34,377 bases of DNA, taken from positions 1 to 34,377 of the forward strand of contig JARKSS010000341.1 in NCBI GenBank assembly GCA_029974175.1. The letters are read 5' to 3'. Below are positions 24,881-33,212 of this stretch, one piece after another. The translations under genes were made by a program, and so were the position numbers. Below the pieces are notes generated by a model that saw nothing but the letters and a program-made list of their open reading frames with translations, was not told where the DNA came from and did not search any database. This DNA is from Vicinamibacterales bacterium (lineage in GTDB: Bacteria; Acidobacteriota; Vicinamibacteria; Vicinamibacterales; Fen-181). The stretch's first letter is position 1. Every line of letters begins with the position of its first letter.

Positions 24881-26284
24881 TCAGCCGGCGCGCGGGGGCG
24901 AGCCGGCCGGCAACCCTGCCCCGGCGGTGGCCCGCCGCATGCCCCACATGGTGAGCGCGACGGTCGCCGTCGCGGTGACGATGGTGAAGAGCGGCAGGCC
25001 CCACGACGCGATGAGCGGGACCGACAGCGCGGTGATGAACCCGCCGCCGAGCACGGGGCGGGTGATCAACTGCCGGTAGCTGTAGGCTCTTACCACGTCG
25101 GTCCTGCGGTCCGGGTCGGCCATGTCGACCATCACGAAGCCCGTCGCCACGTTGCCCTGCGACTCGCCGAACTCGGCCAGCCCGTGCTCGAACCAGTTGC
25201 GCTGGAAGATCCGCGGCGAGATCACCAGCGTGACGAAGACGCTCCACGCCACCGACGCCACGGCCAGCACGATCAACGGCCCGAGCTGGGAGCCGAGCGC
25301 CGCGAGCGACAGCGTGCCGATGGCGCAGATCACGATGCCGTCCACGGCAAGCCCCCCGAGCCCCTCGACCGCGAGGCGGTTGACCGCCCACTCGAAGTTG
25401 AACCTCACCGCGCAGACCTGAACGATCGCGCCGCCCAGGATGGTGAAGGGGAAGAGCGGAAACTTGTCGAAGAAGCTCGAGCCGAGCAGGGAGAATGTCA
25501 CGCGGAAGAGCTCGAGCAGGACGTAGCCGACGGCAATCGACACGCCGATGAACACGGCCGCCGCCGTGACCTGGGTCATGCCGCGCCACTCGTCAATGGG
25601 GACGTCGTCGGGGCCGGGCAGGTGGTAGTCGATGTCGTAGTCTTCCTCGGGAGAGGTCGGCTGCTGACGGGCGACCGGGATTCGCGGCGAGGTGATCGCG
25701 TAGTTGACGAGCGCCGTCCCGATCACGATCCCGGTGACCATGCCGATGGTCGCCAGTCCCAGTCCCAGCTCGAGCAGTTCCTCCGCGCCGTATTGGACGA
25801 GGACCGGGGTCAGGCCGGCGAGCGTGCCATGACCGCCGGCAAACGACATCTCGATGATCGAGCCCGCCTTGCTGTTGAGGCCGAAGAGCGGCCCGAGCAC
25901 CAGCAGCACCAGGATGCTCCCGACCGCGAACTGACCCGCCGACATGATGGAGGCCAGGACCACGTGGCTGCGCGAGATCGTCCACACGGTCTTGAGAGGC
26001 GGCAGGTGCTCGCCGAGCAGGAGCGCGGCGCACATCACGTTGATCAGCAGCCCCGGCAGGGCCTTCCACACCGCGAGTGTCTCGGCCGAGAACGCACCCT
26101 GGCCGCCGGTGACGCGGCCCACCCCGTCCGGCCCGAGCGCGAGAACGAGGAAGCCGCCGATGACGGCCGTCGGAATGAACCGTGCGCGCAACGGGCGTGA
26201 CCAGCGCCGGATGAGCGCCGCGAACGCGAACATGAGCGCGAGGATCACCAAGGCCGGAGCCATGGCTTCCGCGGTGAACGGCAC
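24881..26284 (-). CDS. GltS-like sodium/glutamate symporter
   Basis: The 467-aa integral membrane protein has about eleven hydrophobic segments in two halves. GltS-type features are MSFAGGHGTLAGLTPVL in the first half and the matching loop GESQGNVATGFVMVDMADPD in the second, plus a hydrophilic central linker (residues about 210-240). GltS carriers import glutamate with Na+. Substrate identity is inferred. The start is probably GTG 26284, giving MPFTAEAMAPAL-, with GGAG 7 nt upstream; ATG 26263 is an alternative. It lies upstream of the small basic ORF and HPF gene on the same strand with an 84-bp gap, and is divergent from the YihY gene. Confidence 0.83.
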   Translation of the reverse strand: MPFTAEAMAPALVILALMFAFAALIRRWSRPLRARFIPTAVIGGFLVLALGPDGVGRVTGGQGAFSAETLAVWKALPGLLINVMCAALLLGEHLPPLKTVWTISRSHVVLASIMSAGQFAVGSILVLLVLGPLFGLNSKAGSIIEMSFAGGHGTLAGLTPVLVQYGAEELLELGLGLATIGMVTGIVIGTALVNYAITSPRIPVARQQPTSPEEDYDIDYHLPGPDDVPIDEWRGMTQVTAAAVFIGVSIAVGYVLLELFRVTFSLLGSSFFDKFPLFPFTILGGAIVQVCAVRFNFEWAVNRLAVEGLGGLAVDGIVICAIGTLSLAALGSQLGPLIVLAVASVAWSVFVTLVISPRIFQRNWFEHGLAEFGESQGNVATGFVMVDMADPDRRTDVVRAYSYRQLITRPVLGGGFITALSVPLIASWGLPLFTIVTATATVALTMWGMRRATAGAGLPAGSPPRAG

Positions 26285-26440
26285 GGGGCAGCTCCATGCG
26301 GAAGGGCGCAACCAACGGTCGTGATACCGCGTGATACCGGCGTCGCGGATGCGACCTGCACGGACCAGGCCAGAGGGGCTCGCCTGCCGCGAGGCGATCG
26401 GCACGCGGCTGGCATCTCGGGTTCACGGGAAAGGCCCGGC

Positions 26441-27358
26441 TTGCAGCCGCCTACGCTACGGTCACGAACCACGCCGAACTCGTTCGCCGGCCTGCTGCGG
26501 GCAGCCTGGCAGGAGTACGAGCGCGACCACGCGCGGTACTTCGCCAGCGCGATGGTCTACCATGCGCTGGTCTCCCTCCTGCCGCTGCTGCTGCTCGTCC
26601 TGGCGGCCCTCGGGTTGTTCCTGCGCTTCTCGACCTTGGCAGCGGGCGTCGAAGAGCAGGTCCTCCAAGCCGTCGAAAGCAGCGTCGGAGGGTACCTCCG
26701 GACGACGATCGAGCGGCTCTTCGCCCAGTTGCAGCACGAGTCGGTCGTTGCTACCCTCGTCAGCCTGGGCGGCCTGATGCTCACCGCCTCGGCGCTGTTC
26801 CGCCACCTGCGCCTGAGCTTTCGCGCGATCTGGAGGCAGGCACCGCCACTGGTGGCGGGACCCATCCGTGTCGTCGTGCGCGCAACGGTCCTCGAGTACG
26901 CGGTCGCCTACCTGATGGTCCTGGCGGGAGGCCTGTTGCTGGTCGCGACTCTCGTCCTGCTCTCCGTGACGCAGTGGCTGGGCGACCTGCTGATCCGGGT
27001 GCCGCTCCTCAGCCGCACGCCGGCCTGGATGCTCGCCCTTCCGGGCTCCGTCATCGTGGTCGGGATCACGTTCCTGCTGCTCTTCAAGTTCCTCCCGCCG
27101 GTCAGGCTCCGGTGGCGCCACGTCTGGCTTCCGGCCGCGTTGTGTACCGCCGCCTGGATTGCGGGGGCCGAGCTGATGGTGTTCGTCGGCGCCGTCTTCG
27201 GGCAGAGCCCCACCGCCTCGGGAGCCTTCGGGGGGTTACTCGCCGCGATCCTGTGGATCAACGCGGTGAGCCAGCTGCTCTTCCTCGGCGCCGAGATGTG
27301 CAAGGTCATCGCCTGGCGGGACGAAGCCTGGAACTGGCCGCTGAAGAACGCCGACTGA
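26441..27358 (+). CDS. YihY/BrkB-family inner-membrane protein
   Basis: The 305-aa protein has about six transmembrane helices and the family signature, beginning with YFASAMVYHALVSLLPLLLL (compare the usual AAALAFY-LFSLAPLL). Later come MLTASALFRHLRLSFRAIW, VWLPAALCTAAWIAGAELM and the closing GGLLAAILWINAVSQLLFLGAE. The family, often mislabelled ribonuclease BN, has no settled function. TTG 26441 is chosen because GGAAAGG precedes it and the length then fits. The frame is open to GTG 26321, which would add 40 Arg-rich residues. A cluster of 18-bp repeats starts directly after the stop. Confidence 0.85.
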   Translation: MQPPTLRSRTTPNSFAGLLRAAWQEYERDHARYFASAMVYHALVSLLPLLLLVLAALGLFLRFSTLAAGVEEQVLQAVESSVGGYLRTTIERLFAQLQHESVVATLVSLGGLMLTASALFRHLRLSFRAIWRQAPPLVAGPIRVVVRATVLEYAVAYLMVLAGGLLLVATLVLLSVTQWLGDLLIRVPLLSRTPAWMLALPGSVIVVGITFLLLFKFLPPVRLRWRHVWLPAALCTAAWIAGAELMVFVGAVFGQSPTASGAFGGLLAAILWINAVSQLLFLGAEMCKVIAWRDEAWNWPLKNAD

Positions 27359-27360
27359 CG

Positions 27361-27432
27361 GCACTTCCGGCACCACCAGCACTGCACCTTCAGCACCTCC
27401 TGCACCGTCGGCACCTCCTGCACGATCATTCG
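27361..27432. repeat. 18-bp minisatellite-like repeats (GCACCTCCTGCAC units)
   Basis: Directly after the YihY stop, two near-identical 18-bp units (27393-27410 and 27411-27428) share GCACCTCCTGCAC. Degenerate relatives extend back to 27361. The segment ends GCACGATCATTCG (27420-27432), whose exact reverse complement occurs at 30831-30843. Confidence 0.7.
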
Positions 27433-27440
27433 AAAGAGAT

Positions 27441-27470
27441 CTCTGCGTCCTCGGCGTCTCCGCGGTGAAA
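27441..27470. repeat. Copy 2 of the CTCTGCGTC dispersed repeat
   Basis: CTCTGCGTC at 27441-27449 continues CTCGGCGTCTCCGCGGTGAAA, matching the consensus of the copies near 16.64 kb and 30.93 kb. It is preceded by the palindrome AGAGATCTCT. It sits 14 nt beyond the 3' end of the DUF481 gene and may form part of its terminator region. Confidence 0.65.
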
Positions 27471-27483
27471 TGTCCGCAGGACA

Positions 27484-28539
27484 TCAGAACGACCAACCCA
27501 GCGACAACGCCAGGCCGAGGTTGCTGCGCGGGCGATCGGCGGGCGGGTCGCTGTCGAACCCTTCGTGCACGCTCAGAGCCCAATACAATCTCCAGAACAC
27601 GTCGCGGCGTATCGTGGCGTCCAGCTCGAGTCTCGCCCGCGGCCGCTCCAGGCCGATGAAGGTCGTCGCCGCGACGGCCGCTTCCACGGCACCGCCCGAT
27701 TCGAACCAGTCCCAGTCCACGCCCGCGAAGACCTCGGCAGAGTGCTCGAAGGACTGTGCACTTTCGTACCGTTCCGCGTCGTAGTCCAGTCCTCCTTGCA
27801 GGTACAGCCGCGTGCGGTTCGACTGTACCAGCACGCGTCCGACGCCGCCGCCTGCCAGTATCCGCACGTCGAGCTGCAGCGGTCCATCCTGCTGCGTTTC
27901 GAACTTCGCCACCGCGAACCAGCGGCCCTGGAGCCTGCGGCGCACGTCGAACAGGAAGTCGTTGCGTGTCAACGTCTCCGTCTCGTCGCGCGCCGACAGC
28001 CAGGAGTCGAAGGCGAACTGCGCCTCGTAGGCATGCCCCGGGCTGCGATAGGAGGCCTCGGTTCGCAGCGTGTACGTCCGCGCTCCCTCCGCGCTCGAAT
28101 AGCTCACGCCGAGGTCGACCGACCCGACCGTGCGGCCGCGAAACCCGGCCTCGATCGGCGCGATCCAGACGAACTCGGCGACCGGAATCGGCCTGGTCGG
28201 TCCTGAGGCGGTTTGCACCACGAGCCGGCCCGGCGAGGGCGAAGAGATCGATCCGGCAAACCTCTCACCGGAAGCAAGCTCGACGTCGAGGTGCTGCGAG
28301 CACGTGAGGCTGACCACCTCGGCCCAGACGATCGAGATCGTGCCGGCGAATCGCTGATGCCCGGGACCGGCTGACGCCGTGCGAAACGCCAGCCGGCCGC
28401 GTTCGAGCCGGCTCACGCTGCCCGTGATCCGATCGCCGCTGGCAACCTCCACCGCGTCGCCAGGCTGTGCGTGCAGCGTCCCCGGCGAGGCGGCCATCAC
28501 GAGGGTCAGCGTCAGGGCTCTCAGTGACATCCGCGGCAT
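27484..28539 (-). CDS. DUF481-family outer-membrane beta-barrel protein
   Basis: The 351-aa exported protein has a signal peptide at residues 1 to about 25 (ends SPGTLHAQ). Two short Sm-like repeats follow (ASGDRITGSVSRLERGRL and ASGERFAGSISSPSPGRL). The C-terminal ~210 residues are alternating beta strands: VDLGVSYSSAEGARTY, YEAQFAFDSWLSARDET, FAVAKFETQQDG, LYLQGGLDYDAER and so on, ending GLALSLGWSF. The final aromatic residue is typical of outer-membrane barrels. DUF481 proteins have no agreed function; some are salt-induced. ATG 28539 is preferred; ATG 28530 is possible. The frame extends to 28737 through repeat sequence and that part is not coding. Confidence 0.84.
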   Translation of the reverse strand: MPRMSLRALTLTLVMAASPGTLHAQPGDAVEVASGDRITGSVSRLERGRLAFRTASAGPGHQRFAGTISIVWAEVVSLTCSQHLDVELASGERFAGSISSPSPGRLVVQTASGPTRPIPVAEFVWIAPIEAGFRGRTVGSVDLGVSYSSAEGARTYTLRTEASYRSPGHAYEAQFAFDSWLSARDETETLTRNDFLFDVRRRLQGRWFAVAKFETQQDGPLQLDVRILAGGGVGRVLVQSNRTRLYLQGGLDYDAERYESAQSFEHSAEVFAGVDWDWFESGGAVEAAVAATTFIGLERPRARLELDATIRRDVFWRLYWALSVHEGFDSDPPADRPRSNLGLALSLGWSF

Positions 28540-28559
28540 CACGTATCCAGGGGCATTTG

Positions 28560-29046
28560 GCTGGCCGCGTGCCCCGGCCTTCAGGCCAAGGCGGCCGTAG
28601 CGCTGCGGCCGTAGCCCAGGGCTTTGCCCTGCGGCGTCGCGCGGGGCCTGAGCTCTGCGGCCGCTCGACTGCCAGCGACGTGCCACCCAGCGGTCGCGGT
28701 TCCCGGCAGCGCCGGGCAGTCCTCGCTCGTTCCGCACGCGTCTCCGGTGCGCCGAGAGGCGCCGATGAATGGGCGAGGCACACAGCCCGAGTCCGGGCGG
28801 GGCCGCGACCCCGCGCGGGACGCTCGCCGCGGGACGCGGGCGGGCGCGCCCGTGCGTAGCGCTTGTTGTAGCGCGGGGCTTTGGCCCTGCGGGGCTCAGG
28901 CTTTAGCCTGCGGGGCTCAGGCTTCAACCCTGCGGGCTCGGCGCTCGAGGGCCAGGCTTCAAGGCTCGAGGCTCGCGGTTGGCAGCGTTCGTGTAGACGA
29001 GGGTCACGCGGATCGGGCGAGCGAACCACCGCAGCCTTGGCGCGGG
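28560..29046. repeat. Repeat-rich spacer with palindromic 21-22 bp units
   Basis: This ~500-bp spacer between divergent genes carries no convincing gene. It contains small palindromes GGCCT-TC-AGGCC (28576-28587), AGGGC-TTT-GCCCT (28618-28630) and CAGGC-TTTA-GCCTG (28897-28910). From about 28869 a run of similar units TGCGGGGCTCAGGCTTTAGC follows, about 21-22 bp apart (starts near 28887, 28908 and 28930), then GGCTTCAAGGCTCGAGG. Such hairpin units resemble REP-type elements. Promoters of the flanking genes must lie here, but none is recognisable. Confidence 0.65.
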
Positions 29047-30837
29047 ATGGCGAGCGAGATGGCAAAGCACAGCGATCGCGCTGTGGGCGCGGGTCAAGCC
29101 CTGGCATCGGATTCCATCCTGGATCTCCGCCGCGGCGATGCCGACGATGATCGGACGAGCCCCTACGGCCGGGGCTGGCGGAGCATCGTGATTTCGACGG
29201 CGCTCGAGTCGAACTACCTCACGGCATCGATCGCCTTCGTCGCGCTCATCATCGTGCCGGCGCTTCTCGTCGGTATCGCGGCGCCTTTGCTGCTCGCGTA
29301 CGGCCGGTCCACGCTCGGCGCTGTCGCCGTGATCCGCAGCCATCCGTTCGCCGCCCTGGCCTCGCTCGCCGTGCTGGTCGGCCTGGCCCTGTCGGCCGGC
29401 CGGCCGCTCGCGGCCAAGGCCGTCGAGAACCTCTGGCACCTTCACTACACCCTCGTCCTGCCGTTCTTCGTCGGGCTGCGCGAAACGATCAGCGCCGCCA
29501 TCGAACGGCTGCCCGGGCAGACGCACGCCTCGGCGCAGCTCGATCGGCGCCGCCGGCTTGCGACGGTGCTCGCAACGCTGCTGCTGGCGGCCTGCGGGAT
29601 TCTCCTGGCTGCGAGCGTCGGGGCGCTGGCGCACCCCGGGCTCGTCGACGTGGTGAGGCAGCCCCGGGCGGTGGCGAGGGCCGGTTTCGGCAATGCCGCC
29701 GTGGTCCTGGGGGTGTCCACCGCCCTCGCGAGCGTGTATTGGCTGTGGCGCGAGCTTGCGGGGCGGCCGCCGCTCCGCGACTGGACTGCGGAGCCGCCAG
29801 CCGGTCAGGGGCGGATGGCGCGGGTGGCGCACCTGTCCGACCTCCACGTTGTCGGCGAGCGCTACGGCTACCGCATGGAATGCGGCACGCACGGTCCCCG
29901 GGGCAACGGCAGCATCCGGCACGCGCTCGACAAGCTCCAGGCGATCCACGCGTCCTCTCCAATCGAGCGCGTACTGGTCAGCGGCGACGTCACCGACGCC
30001 GGCACGCGCGCCGAATGGGCGGAGTTCCTCGATCTGCTCCGGTGCCGGCCTGAGCTTCGAGCGCGCGCCCTCTTCGTCCCGGGCAACCACGACCTCAACA
30101 TCGTCGATCGCACGAACACCGGGCGCGCCGACATCCCCTGGAGCGTCGGCCACGCGCTGCGGCGTCTCAGGTTCGTGGTTGCGCTCGACGCGATCCAGGG
30201 TGAGCGCGTCCACGTCGTGCGCGCCGCTGGCGCCCTCGGCCCCTCCCTGCGCGGCTACTTGCGGGAAGGCGAGCGGCCGGCACGACTCCGGGGGCTCGCG
30301 GAGCGCGGCACCTGGCGCGGGCGATGGGAGATTGCCCAGGTGTGGTCGGATGCCTTCCCGCTGGTCGCGCCGCCCCGCGATGGGGGAACCGGCGTGATCC
30401 TGCTCGATTCGAATGCCCGCAGCCACTTCTCGGCGACCAATGCGGTTGGCGTGGTCAGCCGGCTGCAGCTGAAACGGCTCGCCGGAATCCTGGACGCGTT
30501 TCCCGACAGCGGCTGGATCGTCGTGCTGCACCACCACGTCGCCGAGTACCCGGTAGCCTCTGTCAAGCTGGCCGATCGGATCGCCCTGTCGCTGATGAAC
30601 GCTCCCGACGTGCTGTCAGCGGTCGGGCGGCACTGCTCGCGCGTGGTGATCCTGCACGGCCATCGACACCATGACTGGATCGGCACCAGCGGCGGCCTCG
30701 TGCTGTGCTCGGCGCCGTCGGTGTCGCTCGGCTCGGTCGGGTCCGACCTCTACCGCGGCAGTTTTCACATCAACGAGCTGGCCCTGTCCAACGGCGGAAT
30801 GCGGCTGGCGACGTCGCAACGGGTGTTCTTCGAATGA
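29047..30837 (+). CDS. Membrane-anchored metallophosphoesterase (calcineurin-like)
   Basis: The 596-aa protein has two parts. Residues 1-240 hold about four or five hydrophobic helices (near 57-85, 101-118, 132-147, 171-195 and 214-236). Residues 255-596 form a calcineurin-like phosphoesterase with the full metal set: HLSDLHVVG (Asp265, His267), VSGDVTD (Asp314), VPGNHDLN (Asn347, His348), VVLHHHV and LHGHRHHD. It likely cleaves a phosphodiester or phosphomonoester; the substrate (cyclic nucleotide, lipid or nucleotide headgroup) is unknown. By topology the catalytic domain is probably cytosolic, but that is not certain. ATG 29047 or 29059 is the start; the frame runs back to 28624 only through repeats. 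It is followed immediately by repeat elements. Confidence 0.87.
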   Translation: MASEMAKHSDRAVGAGQALASDSILDLRRGDADDDRTSPYGRGWRSIVISTALESNYLTASIAFVALIIVPALLVGIAAPLLLAYGRSTLGAVAVIRSHPFAALASLAVLVGLALSAGRPLAAKAVENLWHLHYTLVLPFFVGLRETISAAIERLPGQTHASAQLDRRRRLATVLATLLLAACGILLAASVGALAHPGLVDVVRQPRAVARAGFGNAAVVLGVSTALASVYWLWRELAGRPPLRDWTAEPPAGQGRMARVAHLSDLHVVGERYGYRMECGTHGPRGNGSIRHALDKLQAIHASSPIERVLVSGDVTDAGTRAEWAEFLDLLRCRPELRARALFVPGNHDLNIVDRTNTGRADIPWSVGHALRRLRFVVALDAIQGERVHVVRAAGALGPSLRGYLREGERPARLRGLAERGTWRGRWEIAQVWSDAFPLVAPPRDGGTGVILLDSNARSHFSATNAVGVVSRLQLKRLAGILDAFPDSGWIVVLHHHVAEYPVASVKLADRIALSLMNAPDVLSAVGRHCSRVVILHGHRHHDWIGTSGGLVLCSAPSVSLGSVGSDLYRGSFHINELALSNGGMRLATSQRVFFE

Positions 30838-30953
30838 TCGTGCCGGTGGTGCAGGAGGTGCAGCCCCAGCACCCTAGGCAATGCAAGAACGGAGGGATCT
30901 TTGAAAGATCCGAGGTTGCGTACGTCTCTGCGTCTCCGTGCCTCTGTGGTTGA
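30831..30953. repeat. Compound repeat: GGTGCAGGAGGTGC units, palindrome and copy 3 of CTCTGCGTC repeat
   Basis: CGAATGATCGTGC (30831-30843) overlaps the end of the phosphoesterase gene and inverts the 27.42-kb sequence. GGTGCAGGAGGTGC units follow. GGATCTTT-G-AAAGATCC (30895-30911) is a perfect palindrome. CTCTGCGTCTCCGTGCCTCTGTGGTTGA runs from 30926 to 30953. The 161-bp gap to the next gene holds nothing else recognisable. Confidence 0.68.
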
Positions 30954-30998
30954 CGTGGACAAGCCGTTCCGTCTGTTGCGTGCGTCTCATCACAAGGC

Positions 30999-31658
30999 TC
31001 AGAGGCGCGGCGACGACAGCATGATGGCCACGCAGCCGAGCAGCGTCAGGCCCCCCAGCGCGAGCACCAGCAGGTCGATCGCAGGCTTCCGGAACTTGCC
31101 GCTGATCCCTCCAAAGAACAGCACGGAGGCGTAGATGATCGTGAAGAGCAGGTAGCGGCTCGACTGCGAGTCGGCGTGGTGGGCCGCGGCCGTCTCCCGC
31201 TGTGCGGACTCCTCCCAGCGGTCGGCATCGGTCCTCTCCTGAAGGACGTACTCGGGCATCTCGAACGGCGAGGCGGGCGCCGCGGGATTCTCGAGCGGCC
31301 TGGTTGCCCGCCAGGCGCTGGCGGCCGCCTTCAGCGGCTCGGGGAAGCGATCGAACAGGTAGGCGGCCATGCCGCCGTCGCCCCTGCGGACGGCCGAGAC
31401 CCAGTGCACGAAGAGGTTGACGTGGACCGACGTTCTCTGCAGGGCCATGTTGCTCAACTTCCCCACCCTGACCACGGCCGTCGCCGCCTGCGCCGTGTGC
31501 CTGTTCTTCTCGCTGCTCCACAGGGACGACTGATAGGCGCTGTACGCCGTCGCCACCGTGGCCCCAGCCATCACGACTGCAGAAAACAGGTCGATCGACC
31601 GGCGCAACCGCAACGCCCACCGCTTCATGGCGGCTGCTGACACGAGGTCTGGAGTCAT
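30999..31658 (-). CDS. Hypothetical membrane protein with three transmembrane helices
   Basis: The 219-aa protein has an N-terminal helix (about residues 22-44, containing ATVATAYSAYQSSLWSSEK), a soluble charged middle of about 110 residues with LFVHWVSAVRRGD and LFDRFPEPLKAAASAW, and two closing helices (YLLFTIIYASVLFFGGISGKF and LLVLALGGLTLLGCVAIML). The A-T-A-Y/W-S-x-Y-Q-x-x-x-W-S motif recurs in uncharacterised membrane proteins of many environmental bacteria, from memory. ATG 31658 has AGGAG about 12 nt upstream; ATG 31628 (MKRWALRLRR) is an alternative. It is divergent from pepT. No function can be assigned. Confidence 0.75.
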   Translation of the reverse strand: MTPDLVSAAAMKRWALRLRRSIDLFSAVVMAGATVATAYSAYQSSLWSSEKNRHTAQAATAVVRVGKLSNMALQRTSVHVNLFVHWVSAVRRGDGGMAAYLFDRFPEPLKAAASAWRATRPLENPAAPASPFEMPEYVLQERTDADRWEESAQRETAAAHHADSQSSRYLLFTIIYASVLFFGGISGKFRKPAIDLLVLALGGLTLLGCVAIMLSSPRL

Positions 31659-31839
31659 GGGTGAGACTTCTCCTGAAGCGCGCGACGGCAAGGACTTCGC
31701 AGGTCGCGTGCCAGGAAGGGCTGTCGAGCCTGGGCTGCCCATGGCGCGAATGTTGATACGGATTTTCTTCCCTTTCGAGGCCTGGCGCCGGCCGCATCGC
31801 ACGCGGCGTACACGTCGACAACCGGAGGAGGCGAGCGTC

Positions 31840-33192
31840 ATGGGCAAGCAGACAGCAGAGGCCGGCGCCACGCCGGCCGCCGTTCAGCAGCGGGGCTTCA
31901 CGCGAGAGCTCGAGGAGCGCCTGCTGCGCTACGTGCGGATCGACACCCAGAGCGACGACAGCTCAGCGACGTCGCCGAGCACCGCCAGGCAGTACGACCT
32001 GCTGAACCTGCTCGTCGAGGAACTGAGATCCATGGGGGCCCAGGACGTCAGGCTGACCGGCTATGGCGTGGTCCTGGCGACGATCCCCCCGACCGTCCCG
32101 GCCGATTGCCCCGTCATCGCGCTGCTGGCGCACGTCGATACGGCGCCGGCGTTCAACGCCACGGGTGTCAAGCCGATCGTTCATCGCAACTACGACGGGG
32201 CCGACATCGTGCTGCCCGACGAGCCCGGCGTCGTGCTGTCGCCGAGTCAGTTCCCCTATCTTGCGGCGAAGGTGGGCGACGACATCGTCACCGCCAGCGG
32301 GACGACGCTCCTCGGCGCCGACGACAAGGCGGGCGTGGCGATCGTCATGACCGCGGTGCGCCACCTGCTGGAGAATCCAGGCCTCGCGCACGGGCCGCTC
32401 CGCGTCGCGTTCACACCCGACGAGGAGATCGGGCGGGGAGTTCACAGCAGTCTGCCCGCGGACCTCGGCGCCGACGTCGCCTATACGCTGGATGGCGCCG
32501 GGCTTGGCGAAATCGTCTTTGAGACGTTCTCGGCCGACCGGGCTGACGTGCACGTCAAGGGAGTCTCGATCCATCCCGGGCAGGCCAAGGACAAGCTGGT
32601 CAACGCGCTGCACCTGGCGGCGAAGATCTTGGACACCCTGCCTCACGTCACGCTGACACCGGAAACGACGGAGGGCCGGCAGGGGTTCATCCACGCCTAC
32701 CAGTTGAACGGGACGGCCGCAGCGGCCGACCTCCACTTCGCGCTGCGCGACTTCGAGTTGCAGGGCTTGCGCGAGCGCGGCGAGCTGGTCACGAAGATCT
32801 GCGCCGCGATCGAGGCGACCGAGCCGCGTGCGCGGATCACCTGCTCCATCACGCCGCAGTACCGCAACATGCGGTACTGGCTCGAAGACGACATGCGGCC
32901 GGTCGATCTCGCGCGGGAGAGCTGCCGGCGGATTGGCATCGAGCCCTTCACCCAGCCCATTCGCGGCGGCACCGACGGCTCCCGCCTGACCGAGATGGGT
33001 GTGCCGACGCCCAACCTGTTCACGGGCATGCAGAACATCCACGGCCCGCACGAGTGGGTGAGCCTGCAGGACATGGCTCACGCCACGGCGATGTGCGTCA
33101 AGCTTGCCGAGCTATGGGCGGGCGAGCGGCGCGGGGCTGCCGCCAGGCGGGCGACGCCGCTGGAGGCAGCGCCGGTAGATTGGGCCGGTTGA
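31840..33192 (+). CDS. pepT: Peptidase T (tripeptide aminopeptidase)
   Basis: It removes N-terminal residues from tripeptides in the cytosol. The 450-aa product is an M20B-type di-zinc peptidase: RYVRIDTQSDDSS opening, His98/Asp100 in LLAHVDTAPAF, Asp161 in LLGADDKAGVA, Glu195/196 in TPDEEIGRG, Asp in YTLDGAGLGE, and His near the end in MQNIHGPHEWV. KGVSIHPGQAKDK and QPIRGGTDGSRLTEMG are PepT signatures. Length is about 40 residues above the usual 410, from both termini. ATG 31840 is preceded by GGAGGAGG at 8 nt spacing. The frame is open to 31558, but that overlaps the divergent membrane-protein gene. It is convergent with the AbgT-like gene with a 20-bp gap. Confidence 0.93.
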   Translation: MGKQTAEAGATPAAVQQRGFTRELEERLLRYVRIDTQSDDSSATSPSTARQYDLLNLLVEELRSMGAQDVRLTGYGVVLATIPPTVPADCPVIALLAHVDTAPAFNATGVKPIVHRNYDGADIVLPDEPGVVLSPSQFPYLAAKVGDDIVTASGTTLLGADDKAGVAIVMTAVRHLLENPGLAHGPLRVAFTPDEEIGRGVHSSLPADLGADVAYTLDGAGLGEIVFETFSADRADVHVKGVSIHPGQAKDKLVNALHLAAKILDTLPHVTLTPETTEGRQGFIHAYQLNGTAAAADLHFALRDFELQGLRERGELVTKICAAIEATEPRARITCSITPQYRNMRYWLEDDMRPVDLARESCRRIGIEPFTQPIRGGTDGSRLTEMGVPTPNLFTGMQNIHGPHEWVSLQDMAHATAMCVKLAELWAGERRGAAARRATPLEAAPVDWAG

Positions 33193-33212
33193 TCCTGCGC
33201 GTCCCTCGATCG

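Noticed and set aside
28624-29046. N-terminal extension of the phosphoesterase and the minus-strand extension of the DUF481 gene
   Set aside because: The open frames run through palindromic repeats and give low-complexity peptides.
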